A stretch of 64,000 nucleotides of DNA from Colwellia sp. M166 (GCF_024585285.1 NZ_CP040755.1:4092001-4156000); one strand, 5' to 3'. Positions 19,498 through 28,772 are shown, counted from the first letter of the stretch. Notes: generated from the letters alone by a model not told the origin. Program-made: numbers and translations.

Positions 19498-19837
19498 TGT
19501 TATTTTAATAACTTAATTCCCAACTATAGGCAAACTGTACTACATGCAAGATATAACAATCAGTCAGCTATTGAAATAGTGTTTTTAACGGTTTATTGAT
19601 TTGCATCTTAACAAGTTGTTGAATTTTAGTGGGTATTTAATTTTCAGTCTTCATTTGTTACAAAATAACATTAATATCATCATTAAATAATTTGAGTGAT
19701 AATCTACTCAATAAGGTTTATAAAAGTCGAAAAACCAATTGATAGGCTTTTATGTATATGAGTATTTATGAATATAGTTGAAGTGCGTGGTAACTTAAGA
19801 ACAGCGGTAGCAAAAGATCGCTTTATTGTCTAAATTA
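19498..19837. other. Intergenic stretch, nothing clear
   Basis: 340 A/T-rich bases. A 21-codon frame (19768-19833) has no ribosome site and was not called. Confidence 0.4.
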
Positions 19838-20290
19838 TTACGACTTAACGTTAAATTTTACTGACTCAAATATTCTTCTGCCTTGAGCTAACTCAACATT
19901 ATTTTTGAAGTTAATTAGCATAGCAAAACCTATTTTTCCGGAGATGTTGGGCACACTAAGCGCCATTTTCCTTTCCTGTATTAGTAATTTACCATGATAA
20001 CCGTCAATAACTATCGCTTCAGTGCTTGCAAGAGTTAACTCACTAAATGTAGAAGAATACTGACCTAAATCGTAAGTTAAATTTATATTATCACTATCGA
20101 GTTGGCCTGCAATAGAGTCAATAATAACGACTTCACCAGGCATTAAATCTGTCGGTCGTTGAAAGCATAATTGTTGATAAGGGCAGAATTCAAGCCAGTC
20201 AGTAGGCGGCGGCTGATCGTTGCTATTTGAAAAGCTGATATAAAAGAGGGCAGTTAACACTAAAATTAAAACTAATTTGCCAAGTTGCAT
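19838..20290 (-). CDS. Hypothetical membrane-anchored or exported protein
   Basis: 150 residues from the ATG at 20290 (an ATG at 20314 adds eight). Not recognised. It opens with one hydrophobic segment (LGKLVLILVLTALFYISF), either a signal anchor or signal peptide. The rest is mostly beta-prone with FCPYQQLCFQRP (two cysteines that could pair in the periplasm). It lies downstream of a PEP-CTERM protease gene on the same strand, 72 bases apart, and may be co-transcribed. Confidence 0.6.
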   Translation of the reverse strand: MQLGKLVLILVLTALFYISFSNSNDQPPPTDWLEFCPYQQLCFQRPTDLMPGEVVIIDSIAGQLDSDNINLTYDLGQYSSTFSELTLASTEAIVIDGYHGKLLIQERKMALSVPNISGKIGFAMLINFKNNVELAQGRRIFESVKFNVKS

Positions 20291-20362
20291 TATAAATCCA
20301 TCGAGTACCAACACTTATTAGTAGTATACGATAACAAGTGTTGGATTACTGAGTTGAATTGT

Positions 20363-21031
20363 TTACTTTCTTTTTATACCATTCTTAAAGATGAATCCGA
20401 AAGAAAGTAAAAAAAGCATTAACGTGCTTGGCTCAGGTACAGGAAGAGGGGTGCTAGCACTAGCGACAATCAATACCGGGTTAATGTTAATCCAATACTC
20501 TTGACCATTAGTTTGCACTAAAGAACTTGAGTGAATACGGTCAACTTCTAGTGTTGTCAATGTCGTGTGACCATTGAGTGATTCATTCATTAAGTAGTTG
20601 CCAGATTGATGATTTAAACCTAAATTATGCGCTAATTCATGTGCCAATAATTCACCACCAGAGCTACCTGCTGCATAGCTTGATTCAACAACAAAATTAT
20701 TACCTGGCGTTTCACCGCAGCCGACAATACCAGTAATCAAAAAGCCACCACATGCACTAATAGTGTCTATAAAATAGAAATTTACCACATTAACTAAGCC
20801 AACATGCATGCTAAATAATTCATTCACTTCGGCATCTGTTGTAATATCTACTAAGTTGGGGAGAACGAGTTCTGTCGCTGTGCCAATACGTATATCAATG
20901 GGTTTGCTAGCAAAACTGATTTGAGAAAATATAGCATCGAGCTCAGTTTCATTTGTGGTTATAAAGCCTGCTTGAGCTTGGGCGGTGATGAAAAACCCAA
21001 AAGTTAGCAATAACGATTTCAATGCTTTCAC
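20363..21031 (-). CDS. PEP-CTERM zinc metalloprotease-like protein
   Basis: 222 residues. Signal peptide (KSLLLTFGFFITAQAQA), then a metzincin-type zinc motif HELAHNLGLNH (H131, E132, H135, H141), with GNYLMNESL shortly after as the likely Met-turn. The C terminus VPEPSTLMLFLLSFGFIFK...KRK is a PEP-CTERM sorting tag: VPEP, hydrophobic segment, basic end. It is exported, processed by an exosortase and probably held in the envelope or biofilm matrix. The exosortase gene is not in this window. A sigma-54-like promoter precedes it at 21108-21121. Confidence 0.82.
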   Translation of the reverse strand: MKALKSLLLTFGFFITAQAQAGFITTNETELDAIFSQISFASKPIDIRIGTATELVLPNLVDITTDAEVNELFSMHVGLVNVVNFYFIDTISACGGFLITGIVGCGETPGNNFVVESSYAAGSSGGELLAHELAHNLGLNHQSGNYLMNESLNGHTTLTTLEVDRIHSSSLVQTNGQEYWININPVLIVASASTPLPVPEPSTLMLFLLSFGFIFKNGIKRK

Positions 21032-21105
21032 ATGTATTCCTTTTATATTTAAAAGTTTTTTAATTAATTTTTTTGTAATTTTAAACTATAAGTAAGTGGT
21101 CGTAC

Positions 21106-21123
21106 ATGCAAAAAACATTCCGC
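21106..21123 (-). promoter_or_regulatory. Sigma-54-like promoter of the PEP-CTERM protease gene
   Basis: Minus strand GCGGAATGTTTTTTGCAT: GG and GC dinucleotides exactly 10 bases apart and TTTGCA at -12. The -24 half is weak (CGGA rather than TGGC). It is about 75 bases before the start codon. Confidence 0.5.
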
Positions 21124-21555
21124 TACATATATGCTTAATAAAAACAGCACCTTAATTTTTTTAACTGCTTGTATTTCTTTGGATGTGTTAAAAAATATGA
21201 CAATAAAGCCTTGGCTTAGCAAGGTTTCTTAAGGGATTAAGCGTCGATTTAGCCTTGAAATATAAGAACATAGATTAATTTAATCCTATCAAAATCTTAA
21301 ACATTCACCCTAAAACGCTAGATACTACGACTGTTTATAAAATAATCACTGAAAAGTAAAGTTTCGATGGGGGTCTAGGTCATATTGCTGTATAATGCGC
21401 GGCTTTATTATGATGACTGGACAGATGTTTAATATTTACACTCGCTTAGTTGTTAAAAATTACAGTATTAACTCTCACTTTAAAACTATCCGTTAGCGCT
21501 ATCTGTTAGCGAAAACTAGTTAATGGGTTTAGTTAACGGAAAATAGGAATACCTT
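21124..21555. promoter_or_regulatory. ybiT upstream region with a sigma-70 -10 box
   Basis: About 430 bases without a gene. A perfect TATAAT stands at 21391-21396, with a poor -35 region. A roughly 155-base leader follows before the TTG start. Confidence 0.5.
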
Positions 21556-23160
21556 TTGATCACTACATCGAACATTACTATGCAATTTGGCGCAGAGCCG
21601 TTATTTGAAAATATTTCGGCTAAATTTGGCAATGGTCACCGCTACGGTTTGATCGGCGCGAATGGCTGTGGCAAGTCTACATTTATGAAAATATTGAGTG
21701 GTGATTTAGTACCAAGCTCAGGTAATGTATCAGTAAGTACCGGCAACAAAGTCAGTACTTTGGGGCAGGATCAATTTGCTTTTGAAGCACATAATGTTAT
21801 TGATACTGTGATCATGGGTGATATGCCGTTATGGAAAGTTAAACAAGAAAGAGATGCCATTTACGCACAAGCTGAAATGAGCGAAGCAGATGGCATGCGT
21901 GTTGGTGACTTAGAAAGCCAATTTGCTGAAATGGACGGTTATACAGCAGAAAGCCGTGCTGGCGAAATTTTACTTGAAGCTGGTATTGAAGAGTCTTTTC
22001 ATTACGGGTCAATGCAGCAAGTCGCTCCAGGTTGGAAGTTACGTGTTTTACTTGCTCAAGCTTTATTTGCTAATCCAGATATTTTATTACTTGATGAGCC
22101 AACCAACAACTTGGATATTCACACTATCAGTTGGTTAGAAGGTGAGTTGAATAAGCGCAAGTGCACCATGATCATCATTTCTCATGATAGACATTTCTTG
22201 AACTCTGTTTGTACCCATATGGCAGATATCGATTACGGTGAATTACGTATTTACCCGGGTAACTACGAGTTCTTCTTACAGCAATCAGCGTTGCTACGTG
22301 AACAGTTATTATCAGGTAATGTAAAAAAAGCCGAAGAAATTGCTGAGCTACAAGACTTTGTTAACCGTTTTGGCGCTAATGCTTCAAAAGCGAAACAAGC
22401 AAGCTCTCGTGCTAAAAAAATGGATAAAATTAAACTTGATGATGTTAAATCGTCAAGTCGTATTACGCCAAAAATTGCTTTTGCTCCAGGGAAAAAAATG
22501 CACCGTCAAGCATTGGAGTTAGAAAACTTAAGTCACGGTTTTGATAGCAATTTATTATTTGAAAAGGGCAACTTGCTACTAGAAGCTGGCGCAAAACTGG
22601 CTATTATTGGTGAAAACGGTGTCGGAAAAACGACCTTGTTACGTTGTTTAATGAGTGAGTTAGAGCATGTTGAAGGTGTTGTTAAATGGTCAGAAAATGC
22701 GTCAGTAGGCTACTGCCCACAAGATAGCGGCCGCTTTTTTGATAATGACCTCACCTTAATGGATTGGATGTCTCAATGGCGTAGACCTTGTCATAATGAT
22801 TTAAGTGTACGTGGCATGTTAGGCCGTATGTTATTTACCGATGACGATGCCAATAAAAAAGCCCGTAACTGTTCAGGTGGTGAAAAGAATCGCTTGTTAT
22901 TTGGTATGTTGATGATGGGTGATATCAATGTATTGATTATGGATGAGCCAACTAACCATATGGATATCGAAGCGATCGATGCCTTAAATAATGCCTTGAA
23001 AGACTTTGAAGGTACGTTAATCTTTGTCAGCCATGACCGCGAGTTTGTTTCAAGCTTAGCGACCCGCATCATTGATATTAAAGATAAAAAGTTAATTGAT
23101 TTTCAAGGCTCATTAGACGAATACCTTGATAATCAAGTACAAGTAAAGAAAATTGCTTAG
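21556..23160 (+). CDS. ybiT: ABC-F ATPase, YbiT type
   Basis: 534-residue soluble ABC-F protein with two nucleotide-binding domains and no membrane segment. ABC-F proteins act on the ribosome. YbiT is the E. coli member closest in sequence. Seen: Walker [10 protein letters not shown] (about residues 34-42), degenerate signature [14 protein letters not shown], Walker [12 protein letters not shown], a linker with charged helix, then a second Walker [10 protein letters not shown], signature [14 protein letters not shown] and Walker [13 protein letters not shown]. The N terminus [17 protein letters not shown] matches YbiT, which supports the TTG start. It is probably single and ends before a hairpin at 23177-23210. 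Confidence 0.9.
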   Translation: MITTSNITMQFGAEPLFENISAKFGNGHRYGLIGANGCGKSTFMKILSGDLVPSSGNVSVSTGNKVSTLGQDQFAFEAHNVIDTVIMGDMPLWKVKQERDAIYAQAEMSEADGMRVGDLESQFAEMDGYTAESRAGEILLEAGIEESFHYGSMQQVAPGWKLRVLLAQALFANPDILLLDEPTNNLDIHTISWLEGELNKRKCTMIIISHDRHFLNSVCTHMADIDYGELRIYPGNYEFFLQQSALLREQLLSGNVKKAEEIAELQDFVNRFGANASKAKQASSRAKKMDKIKLDDVKSSSRITPKIAFAPGKKMHRQALELENLSHGFDSNLLFEKGNLLLEAGAKLAIIGENGVGKTTLLRCLMSELEHVEGVVKWSENASVGYCPQDSGRFFDNDLTLMDWMSQWRRPCHNDLSVRGMLGRMLFTDDDANKKARNCSGGEKNRLLFGMLMMGDINVLIMDEPTNHMDIEAIDALNNALKDFEGTLIFVSHDREFVSSLATRIIDIKDKKLIDFQGSLDEYLDNQVQVKKIA

Positions 23161-23176
23161 TTATTAAAGCTTCACC

Positions 23177-23210
23177 GGTGTTAAGTTCTAGTACTCGTGA
23201 ACTTAACGCC
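23177..23210 (+). terminator. Hairpin after ybiT
   Basis: Arms GGTGTTAAGTTC (23177-23188) and GAACTTAACGCC (23199-23210), one mismatch. No T run follows, so termination is uncertain. Confidence 0.45.
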
Positions 23211-23344
23211 GATTAACGCCAGTAAGGTATGGTAAGCGTACTTTACTAATTTAATTCATCTAGTTGATAATTAACCTTAATAGCTTGGCTATCATGTTAC
23301 TTTTGTTTATTTTCTGGGCTAAGGTTCTTGGTTTATTTAAATTG

Positions 23345-23453
23345 CCTAAGTCATTGTTTTTTAATTAATAAACCGTATTCCCTTTCACTATCTGTCTGAA
23401 TCATCATATTACAACCCCAAGTCATCATATTGTATTCTAAGTCATTATTTAGG
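23345..23453. repeat. Repeated AAGTCAT-type motifs upstream of a PEP-CTERM gene
   Basis: Related copies: CTAAGTCATTG near 23347, GAATCATCATATT near 23398, CAAGTCATCATATT near 23419, CTAAGTCATTATTT near 23438. The last three are about 20-21 bases apart. They lie 110-220 bases upstream of a sigma-54-like promoter, where enhancer-binding proteins bind. Confidence 0.4.
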
Positions 23454-23562
23454 CTCTCTATACCTCTATGTAGCTTTATATTTGTCAGTATTTCTTACAC
23501 TTTTGGGTTTAAGCATTTTTCAATATCGCATATGTTGCTGCTTTTGTGAGCAATTTGGGGTC

Positions 23563-23578
23563 TGGCGTAAAGCTTGCT
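23563..23578 (+). promoter_or_regulatory. Sigma-54-like promoter
   Basis: TGGCGTAAAGCTTGCT: TGGC at -24, TTGC at -12, GG and GC ten bases apart. It is 36 bases before the ATG at 23614 and supports that start over an upstream one. Confidence 0.65.
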
Positions 23579-23613
23579 TATTGAGCCCAAACACTTATAA
23601 AAGGATTACACGG

Positions 23614-24447
23614 ATGCGTAAAGTTATAAGATTTTACTCTATTCTATGTGCTTTAATTTTTATTGCACCTACGGTTACAGCCAGTTTAATTTCTCCAGAT
23701 CTCATGATTAGCGGTAACGTTGAATTCGATACGGTGAATTCTTCTTCTGCTACAGGTAACGCCAGTCAAAATGCCGATATGTCACTTGTTATTGGCGGCG
23801 GCACGACACTGACATCGATTGCTAATGTTACCCCTACGGGCGCTAATCCTTTAGGTGGACTGCTGACAGATTACGGTGATGGTGTCGGCGTTAGTGCTAT
23901 TGGCTCTTCGACTGCGTCTGGAGTGTCTAGCACAATGCTTGGTTTTTTCTTTGATATCGGTTTTTCGTTGAGTAATAGTTCGGCAACTGACAGCTATCAA
24001 GTCTTTTTTGAATTAGCGTTTTCAAATTTTGCTGATGCAGATGGCAACGATGCTTTTATGGATGCTGAAATTAATCTTTTTAATAGCTTACTTGTTGAAA
24101 TGTTTTTTTCAGATTTAACTTCGGATACGGCTTTTGGTGATAAAAAAAATGGTACTGCTTTAGCTACTAGCGGTGCTACGTTATCTGATAGTGGCACATT
24201 TCTTTTTGATATAACCTTATCAGCTAACGCTTCAAATAGCTTTTCTGCGCTATTAAAAATGGATGGTGGAGCTTTTACAGAAAATTCTTTTTTTAATAGT
24301 CGCACTAGTGCCTTTATTAGTGTGATTGGTGCTGATAATTTAACCAGTGGGCAACAACCCCCTTCACAAGTGCCTGAGCCTAGTGCCTTCATACTGTTTA
24401 TTGTCGCGATTACGTTATTGCAGGTTAAACGCCGAATGAATCGTTAA
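23614..24447 (+). CDS. PEP-CTERM exported protein, function unknown
   Basis: 277 residues from the ATG at 23614. A longer frame to 23482 overlaps the promoter and destroys the signal peptide. Signal peptide RFYSILCALIFIAPTVTA, a Ser/Thr/Asn-rich beta-type middle with low-complexity stretches and no cysteines, and a C-terminal VPEPSAFILFIVAITLLQVKRRMNR sorting tag. Such proteins are secreted and processed by exosortase, often linked to exopolysaccharide and floc formation. The function is not recognisable. The tail-collar gene follows 30 bases later and is probably in the same unit. Confidence 0.78.
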   Translation: MRKVIRFYSILCALIFIAPTVTASLISPDLMISGNVEFDTVNSSSATGNASQNADMSLVIGGGTTLTSIANVTPTGANPLGGLLTDYGDGVGVSAIGSSTASGVSSTMLGFFFDIGFSLSNSSATDSYQVFFELAFSNFADADGNDAFMDAEINLFNSLLVEMFFSDLTSDTAFGDKKNGTALATSGATLSDSGTFLFDITLSANASNSFSALLKMDGGAFTENSFFNSRTSAFISVIGADNLTSGQQPPSQVPEPSAFILFIVAITLLQVKRRMNR

Positions 24448-24477
24448 TTTATTATTTATCCATTAAGGAAAATAAAA

Positions 24478-25185
24478 ATGAAAACATTAAAAGTAATAAA
24501 ATTAAGCTGTATTTTAGGATTAAGTCTCACTGCTATCACAATGCCGATGAAGGCGTTTGCTTGTTCTTCACAGCCTTATCTTGGCGGTATGTGTGCTTTT
24601 GGTGGTAATTTTACCATTCGAAGTTGGGCAAAAGCTGAAGGACAATTGCTAGCTATTGCAAGTAACTCTGCGTTATTTTCCATTCTAGGCACGACCTATG
24701 GCGGCGATGGTCGAACAACGTTCGGCTTGCCCGATTTACGTGGACGCTCACCTATAGGTCAGGGGCGTGGCCCAGGGCTTAGTGATTATCGTCTAGGTCA
24801 AAAGGGCGGAGCAGAAACTCATAGCTTAAATGTTTTGCAAATGCCGGTTCATAATCATACCGCAACGACAACGACAACCAATGCGGTCGACACCAGTGCT
24901 ACCACGATAGCATTACGTGCTTTGGCCTCGAGCAGCACAACTAACGTGCCGACTAACGCGGTTTTAGCTAATAGTCCGAATCGAGAAAATATTTATAATA
25001 GTGGTGCACCTAACGTTGATATGGGGGCTGATGCTATTGCTTTAAGTTTAAGTGTTGAGGTAAGTTCCACATCCAGTACCGTGGTGAATAATAATGGTAG
25101 CAGTCAGGGCTTTAATATTCGCGGCCCTTACCTTTCGCTCACTTGGTTAATTGCCTTACAAGGTGTTTTTCCTTCGCGCAGTTAA
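24478..25185 (+). CDS. Secreted phage tail-collar domain protein
   Basis: 235 residues. Signal peptide (SCILGLSLTAITMPMKAFA), then a tail-collar domain of the kind found in MdpB-like proteins: GNFTIRSWAKAEGQLLAIASNSALFSILGTTYGGDGRTTFGLPDLRGRSPIG (about residues 40-100), and a Ser/Thr-rich C-terminal half ending GPYLSLTWLIALQGVFPSRS. In phages this fold attaches fibres. Free-standing exported versions are common but unexplained. Ribosome site AAGGAAA lies eight bases before the ATG. It sits between a PEP-CTERM and a Sel1 gene, both exported. Confidence 0.8.
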   Translation: MKTLKVIKLSCILGLSLTAITMPMKAFACSSQPYLGGMCAFGGNFTIRSWAKAEGQLLAIASNSALFSILGTTYGGDGRTTFGLPDLRGRSPIGQGRGPGLSDYRLGQKGGAETHSLNVLQMPVHNHTATTTTTNAVDTSATTIALRALASSSTTNVPTNAVLANSPNRENIYNSGAPNVDMGADAIALSLSVEVSSTSSTVVNNNGSSQGFNIRGPYLSLTWLIALQGVFPSRS

Positions 25186-25199
25186 TTACGTTGGTAACA

Positions 25200-26189
25200 A
25201 TGACTAAAGCAGTAAAACATCAACAGAAGCAAGGTCGAAAAATTTTTGGCCTTGTATTTCTTTTACTATCCATATTCTTTAAGCCGCCTGCTTTTGCTAA
25301 CGACACTGATGATTGGGCGGGTCCATTGCGCAATGCTCAGACTTTACTCGCAAAGCAAAAGTATAGAGCCGCATTAGCTGCCTTTAAAGAGCAAGCCAAT
25401 TTAGATAATGGTCTTGCGCAGTTTAATGTCGCGTTATTTTATGATTTGGGTTGGGGGATGTCACCACAACGATCAATCGCGTGTCAGTGGTATCAAAAAG
25501 CTGCAAAAAATAATATGCCGGGTGCAATGCAGGCACTGGGTCAGTGTTTTTTTGACGGGCAGGGCGTTGAACAAAATAAAATACTGGCTTATCAGTGGTT
25601 TTTAAAGGCGTATGAGCAGGGGATAGCTGAGGGGGCTTGTCAGGCGGGGGAGTTATTACTTTCCGGTGATGGTGTTGACCTTGACGTGACTTCTGGACAA
25701 CGTCTCTGTTTTCAAGCCGCTCAACAAGGTGCTGTGAGTGCGCAAAAAAAACTGGCACAATGGTATTTCTATGGGCAATACTTTCCTCAAGATTATCAGC
25801 AAGCTTTTAATTGGTTACAGCGGGTTGCTAGTGTAAAATCACCGAGTTCAGCTTACCTTTTAGCGCAGTTTTACGATCAAGGTATTGGCATGGATGTTGA
25901 TGAAAATCAGGCCTTGCGTTGGTATGAAGTAGCCGCGTCAGGAAAGTATCAAAAGGCTTACATACCAACAGCTTTATTGTATTGGCAAAAGTTTACACAA
26001 GCAAAGAATAATAAAGAACAGCTGTTAGCAAAAAGTTATTTGTGGGCAAAAATATCATCAACCTCATCAGAGTTAACAGCAGATAAAAACGTCTCAGAGC
26101 AATTATTACAGCAAGTTTTATTGCAAATGCCAGTAAGTTGGCAGAAGAGTTTAGATACAAAAATCACTGATCATTTAGCCTCGCCATAG
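25200..26189 (+). CDS. Exported Sel1/TPR-like repeat protein
   Basis: 329 residues from the ATG at 25200, 15 bases after the collar gene stop. A longer frame into that gene is rejected. Signal peptide (IFGLVFLLLSIFFKPPAFA), then Sel1-like repeats (AQFNVALFYDLGWGMSPQRSIACQWYQKAAKNN, AMQALGQCFFDGQGVEQNKILAYQWFLKAYEQG, and further copies to about residue 265). Sel1 repeats are scaffolds for protein binding in the envelope. Close spacing to the collar gene suggests an operon. The partner is unknown. Confidence 0.82.
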   Translation: MTKAVKHQQKQGRKIFGLVFLLLSIFFKPPAFANDTDDWAGPLRNAQTLLAKQKYRAALAAFKEQANLDNGLAQFNVALFYDLGWGMSPQRSIACQWYQKAAKNNMPGAMQALGQCFFDGQGVEQNKILAYQWFLKAYEQGIAEGACQAGELLLSGDGVDLDVTSGQRLCFQAAQQGAVSAQKKLAQWYFYGQYFPQDYQQAFNWLQRVASVKSPSSAYLLAQFYDQGIGMDVDENQALRWYEVAASGKYQKAYIPTALLYWQKFTQAKNNKEQLLAKSYLWAKISSTSSELTADKNVSEQLLQQVLLQMPVSWQKSLDTKITDHLASP

Positions 26190-26328
26190 GCTTTAAAAAT
26201 AGCGTTGAAAACTCAATTGCATTTTAACAACGAATGTTTACCTCAAGGCAGAGACACAGTGTTATCATGGCGTATATTTCATTTTATTAGATTAACAACT
26301 AAATGTTAGTTCTATCCCCTAAGGCTGG

Positions 26329-27024
26329 ATGTCGTTGAGCTTAGCTCACGCGACGCTTGTCGATGATGACCCATTACAATTCGAATCACTCTTTGAGTTA
26401 ATCGCTAATGACGTTATTGATAAAGGCCACAGTATTCGTCCTTACGCTTTGCCTGAAAATCTCACCACGCTGTTATTACAACATATCACAGAGTTGCCAA
26501 GTGAAAATTTTAAGCGAGCAGGTATAGGTCGAGCCAAAGAACATACCATTAATGACTTTATTCGTACTGATGAAATTTGCTGGATAAACGGTAATAGTAG
26601 TGCCGGTTGTGCTTGGATTAAATGGGCGGGGTTACTACAAGAGTATTTAAATAAACGTTTGTTTTTAGGATTGTTTTCTTTTGAAAGTCATTTCTCTCAT
26701 TATGCTGAAGGTGATTTTTATAAAAAACATAAAGATGCATTTAAAGGCGAAGGTAACCGTGTGTTATCAGTGGTGGTTTATCTTAATCAAAACTGGTCGC
26801 GTGATGACGGTGGTGAATTAGTAATTTATGAGCAATCTTTAGCTAATTCAGCAATTATTGAGCATAATAAAATCACGGTGACACCAAGTTTTGGTACCAT
26901 AGTGGTGTTTTTAAGTGAAGAATTCCCTCATGAAGTGTTACCCGCTTTACGTGATCGCTATGCTATTGCGGGCTGGTTTCGTTTAAATACCAGTATTGCT
27001 AATAATATTGATCCACCACGCTAA
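26329..27024 (+). CDS. 2OG-Fe(II) dioxygenase, prolyl-hydroxylase type
   Basis: 231 residues. Seen: HxD iron motif in YKKHKDAF (H134, D136), distal iron histidine in FPHEVLP (H201) and the 2-oxoglutarate arginine in RDRYAIAGWFR, all in the P4Hc order. EGDFYKKHKDAFKGEGNRVLSVVVYLNQNW..DGGELVIY is the usual jelly-roll core. Relatives include PKHD-type hydroxylases that modify ribosomal proteins or EF-Tu, but the substrate here cannot be named. AAGG lies five bases before the ATG. A hypothetical gene follows 45 bases later. Confidence 0.82.
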   Translation: MSLSLAHATLVDDDPLQFESLFELIANDVIDKGHSIRPYALPENLTTLLLQHITELPSENFKRAGIGRAKEHTINDFIRTDEICWINGNSSAGCAWIKWAGLLQEYLNKRLFLGLFSFESHFSHYAEGDFYKKHKDAFKGEGNRVLSVVVYLNQNWSRDDGGELVIYEQSLANSAIIEHNKITVTPSFGTIVVFLSEEFPHEVLPALRDRYAIAGWFRLNTSIANNIDPPR

Positions 27025-27069
27025 TGTTAGTGAATATGAAAGCAACGTTATATCACGGGAGCACCATCG

Positions 27070-27552
27070 TTGGCTAAGTTAGTTAAGTCGCCTAAAAGGC
27101 TTCATGTTATGAGAGATCTAAGTGAAGTAAATCAAGAATTACTACCGTTAAAGGCATTGGCTGATCGTGAACTTGCTTCTATTTATGGCTTAACGGGCAT
27201 GGTATATACCCCGTATATAGATGAATATATGCAGGTGAGTATTAAGAAAGCAGCAATATTGGCTAGCTTAAAAGAGCAGGGGTACATACCTCTGTCAGAA
27301 GTTGAAGTGATTAGTGCTGAGTTAGATCTGCTGCACAAAAGAGCCAGAAGTAACGCTGTATTTGAATATAAAGGTAATCAGTATAAACGCCGATTTTCAC
27401 CATTAAAGCTCAGTAAGTCGGGTAAAAATGTGCAAAAATGGGCGAAGTTTTGGCTGTTACAATTACCCAATGGCAACGTTGATCTGCGTTGGGAGCGAGA
27501 GGTCAGAGAAATTTGGCCTAGCTATTTTTTAATTCGAACAATTAATATGTGA
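27070..27552 (+). CDS. Hypothetical protein
   Basis: 160 residues, not recognised. TTG start at 27070 has GGGAG eight bases upstream, which supports it. An ATG at 27109 would drop 13 residues. It is basic and soluble, with a charged helical first half (IKKAAILASLKEQGYIPLSEVEVISAELDLLHKRARS) and a C-terminal part YKGNQYKRRFSPLKLSKSGKNVQKWAKFWLL. It may share a transcript with the dioxygenase gene. Confidence 0.55.
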   Translation: MAKLVKSPKRLHVMRDLSEVNQELLPLKALADRELASIYGLTGMVYTPYIDEYMQVSIKKAAILASLKEQGYIPLSEVEVISAELDLLHKRARSNAVFEYKGNQYKRRFSPLKLSKSGKNVQKWAKFWLLQLPNGNVDLRWEREVREIWPSYFLIRTINM

Positions 27553-27676
27553 TCAGTTCATATCTGTATAGCTAAAATTATCGATATAGCTATAAAGTTT
27601 AATACAGTAAATGTAACTTCCTGTGGTTGTTTTAGGCAAGGTATAACGCATCATATTTAGAAAGGTGCCATAAAAA

Positions 27677-27704
27677 ACCGTCCAGATATATCCATCTGAA
27701 CGGT
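27677..27704 (-). terminator. Terminator after acuI
   Basis: Arms 27677-27687 and 27694-27704 (11 bp, one G-T pair) read leftwards into a T6 run. It closes the acuR-acuI unit. Confidence 0.85.
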
Positions 27705-27756
27705 ATAACAGCTATTTATTTGTATCAATGATTCAAATAGTTATCTATTAAACTGC

Positions 27757-28743
27757 TTAAGCATTCACATCAACAACAACGCGACCTGTCACTTTGCCGG
27801 CAAGTAATTGGTCGGCAACTTCAATGGCAGCCTCTAATCCCACTGTTGTGGAAATCTTCGATATTTTATCGGCTAACTTAGTCTTTTCAAGTCGTGCCCA
27901 TGCATCTAAGCGATCTTGTTGTGGACGCATAACACTGTCGATACCGAGTAGTGAAACACCTCTTAAAATAAACGGTGCAACTGTCGCAGGAAAATCCATA
28001 CCTTGCGCTAAACCACAGGCGGCAACACAACCACCGTAATTGATACTGGCACATACATTTGCTAGCGTTGTGCTACCAACAGAATCAATTGCAGCAGCCC
28101 AACGTTCTTTCATCAGTGGCTTACCTGGTGCTGATAACTCAGCTCGGTCGATAATTTCGTTTGCTCCTAACTGCTTTAAATATGCCGCTTGTTTAGTACT
28201 GCCAGTTGATGCTGTTATTGAATAGCCAAGCTCAGCTAAAATTCTAATTGCAAAGCTGCCAACACCACCAGTTGCTCCGGTGACTAAAATACTGCCACTT
28301 TCAGGTGTAATTCCTTGTTTTTCCAAAGCCATGACCGACAACATTGCAGTATAGCCTGCGGTACCAATGGCCATCGCATTAAATGGTGTTATGCTTTTGG
28401 GCAACGGGATAAGAAACTCACTATTAATACGAGCTTTTTGTGATAAGCCGCCAAGGTATTTTTCACCGACACCATAGCCATTAAGTAAAACATGTTGGCC
28501 AACGACAAATTTACTATTGTCACATTGCTCGACCACACCGACTAAGTCGATACCAGGTATCATGGGAAAGCGCCTAACGACGGGAGCTTTACCTGAAATG
28601 GCCAGTGCATCTTTGTAGTTAATGGTGCTGTACAGTACTTTAATAAGCACATCACCGTCTTGTAAGTCTGCTTCGTTAAGCTCTTTAACTTGGGTGTGAT
28701 AGCCTTGGCTGTCATCTTTATTGATCACTAAACTTTTAAACAT
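27757..28743 (-). CDS. acuI: Acrylyl-CoA reductase AcuI / YhdH-type quinone oxidoreductase
   Basis: 328-residue NADPH-dependent zinc-independent MDR enzyme, YhdH/AcuI family. AcuI reduces acrylyl-CoA to propionyl-CoA and so detoxifies acrylate, notably from DMSP cleavage. Seen: TINYKDALAISGKAPVVRRFPMIPGIDLVG, NADPH motif TGATGGVGSFAI, and the YhdH-type VAACGLAQGMDFPATVAPFILRGVSLLGIDSV. Start at 28743 has a GGAGAGAG ribosome site; a TTG 12 bases earlier overlaps it. It follows an AcuR-like TetR gene with an operator-like site in between. Confidence 0.83.
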   Translation of the reverse strand: MFKSLVINKDDSQGYHTQVKELNEADLQDGDVLIKVLYSTINYKDALAISGKAPVVRRFPMIPGIDLVGVVEQCDNSKFVVGQHVLLNGYGVGEKYLGGLSQKARINSEFLIPLPKSITPFNAMAIGTAGYTAMLSVMALEKQGITPESGSILVTGATGGVGSFAIRILAELGYSITASTGSTKQAAYLKQLGANEIIDRAELSAPGKPLMKERWAAAIDSVGSTTLANVCASINYGGCVAACGLAQGMDFPATVAPFILRGVSLLGIDSVMRPQQDRLDAWARLEKTKLADKISKISTTVGLEAAIEVADQLLAGKVTGRVVVDVNA

Positions 28744-28757
28744 AACTCTCTCCAATA

Positions 28758-28772
28758 TAGACCGATCGTCTA
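28758..28772. promoter_or_regulatory. TetR operator candidate between acuR and acuI
   Basis: TAGACCGATCGTCTA, TAGAC/GTCTA arms with a 5-base centre. It nearly matches the palindrome TAGACCGACTGTCTA at 29433-29447 and resembles NemR/AcuR-type boxes. It lies 15 bases before the acuI start. Confidence 0.7.

Noticed and set aside
19768-19833. 21-codon open frame between the binding-protein and hypothetical genes
   Set aside because: No ribosome site, very short, no recognisable sequence.
23482-23613. Longer N terminus for the PEP-CTERM protein
   Set aside because: It spans the sigma-54-like promoter and hides the signal peptide.
24478-25185. Collar-domain gene as sign of a prophage
   Set aside because: It has a signal peptide and no other phage gene is near.
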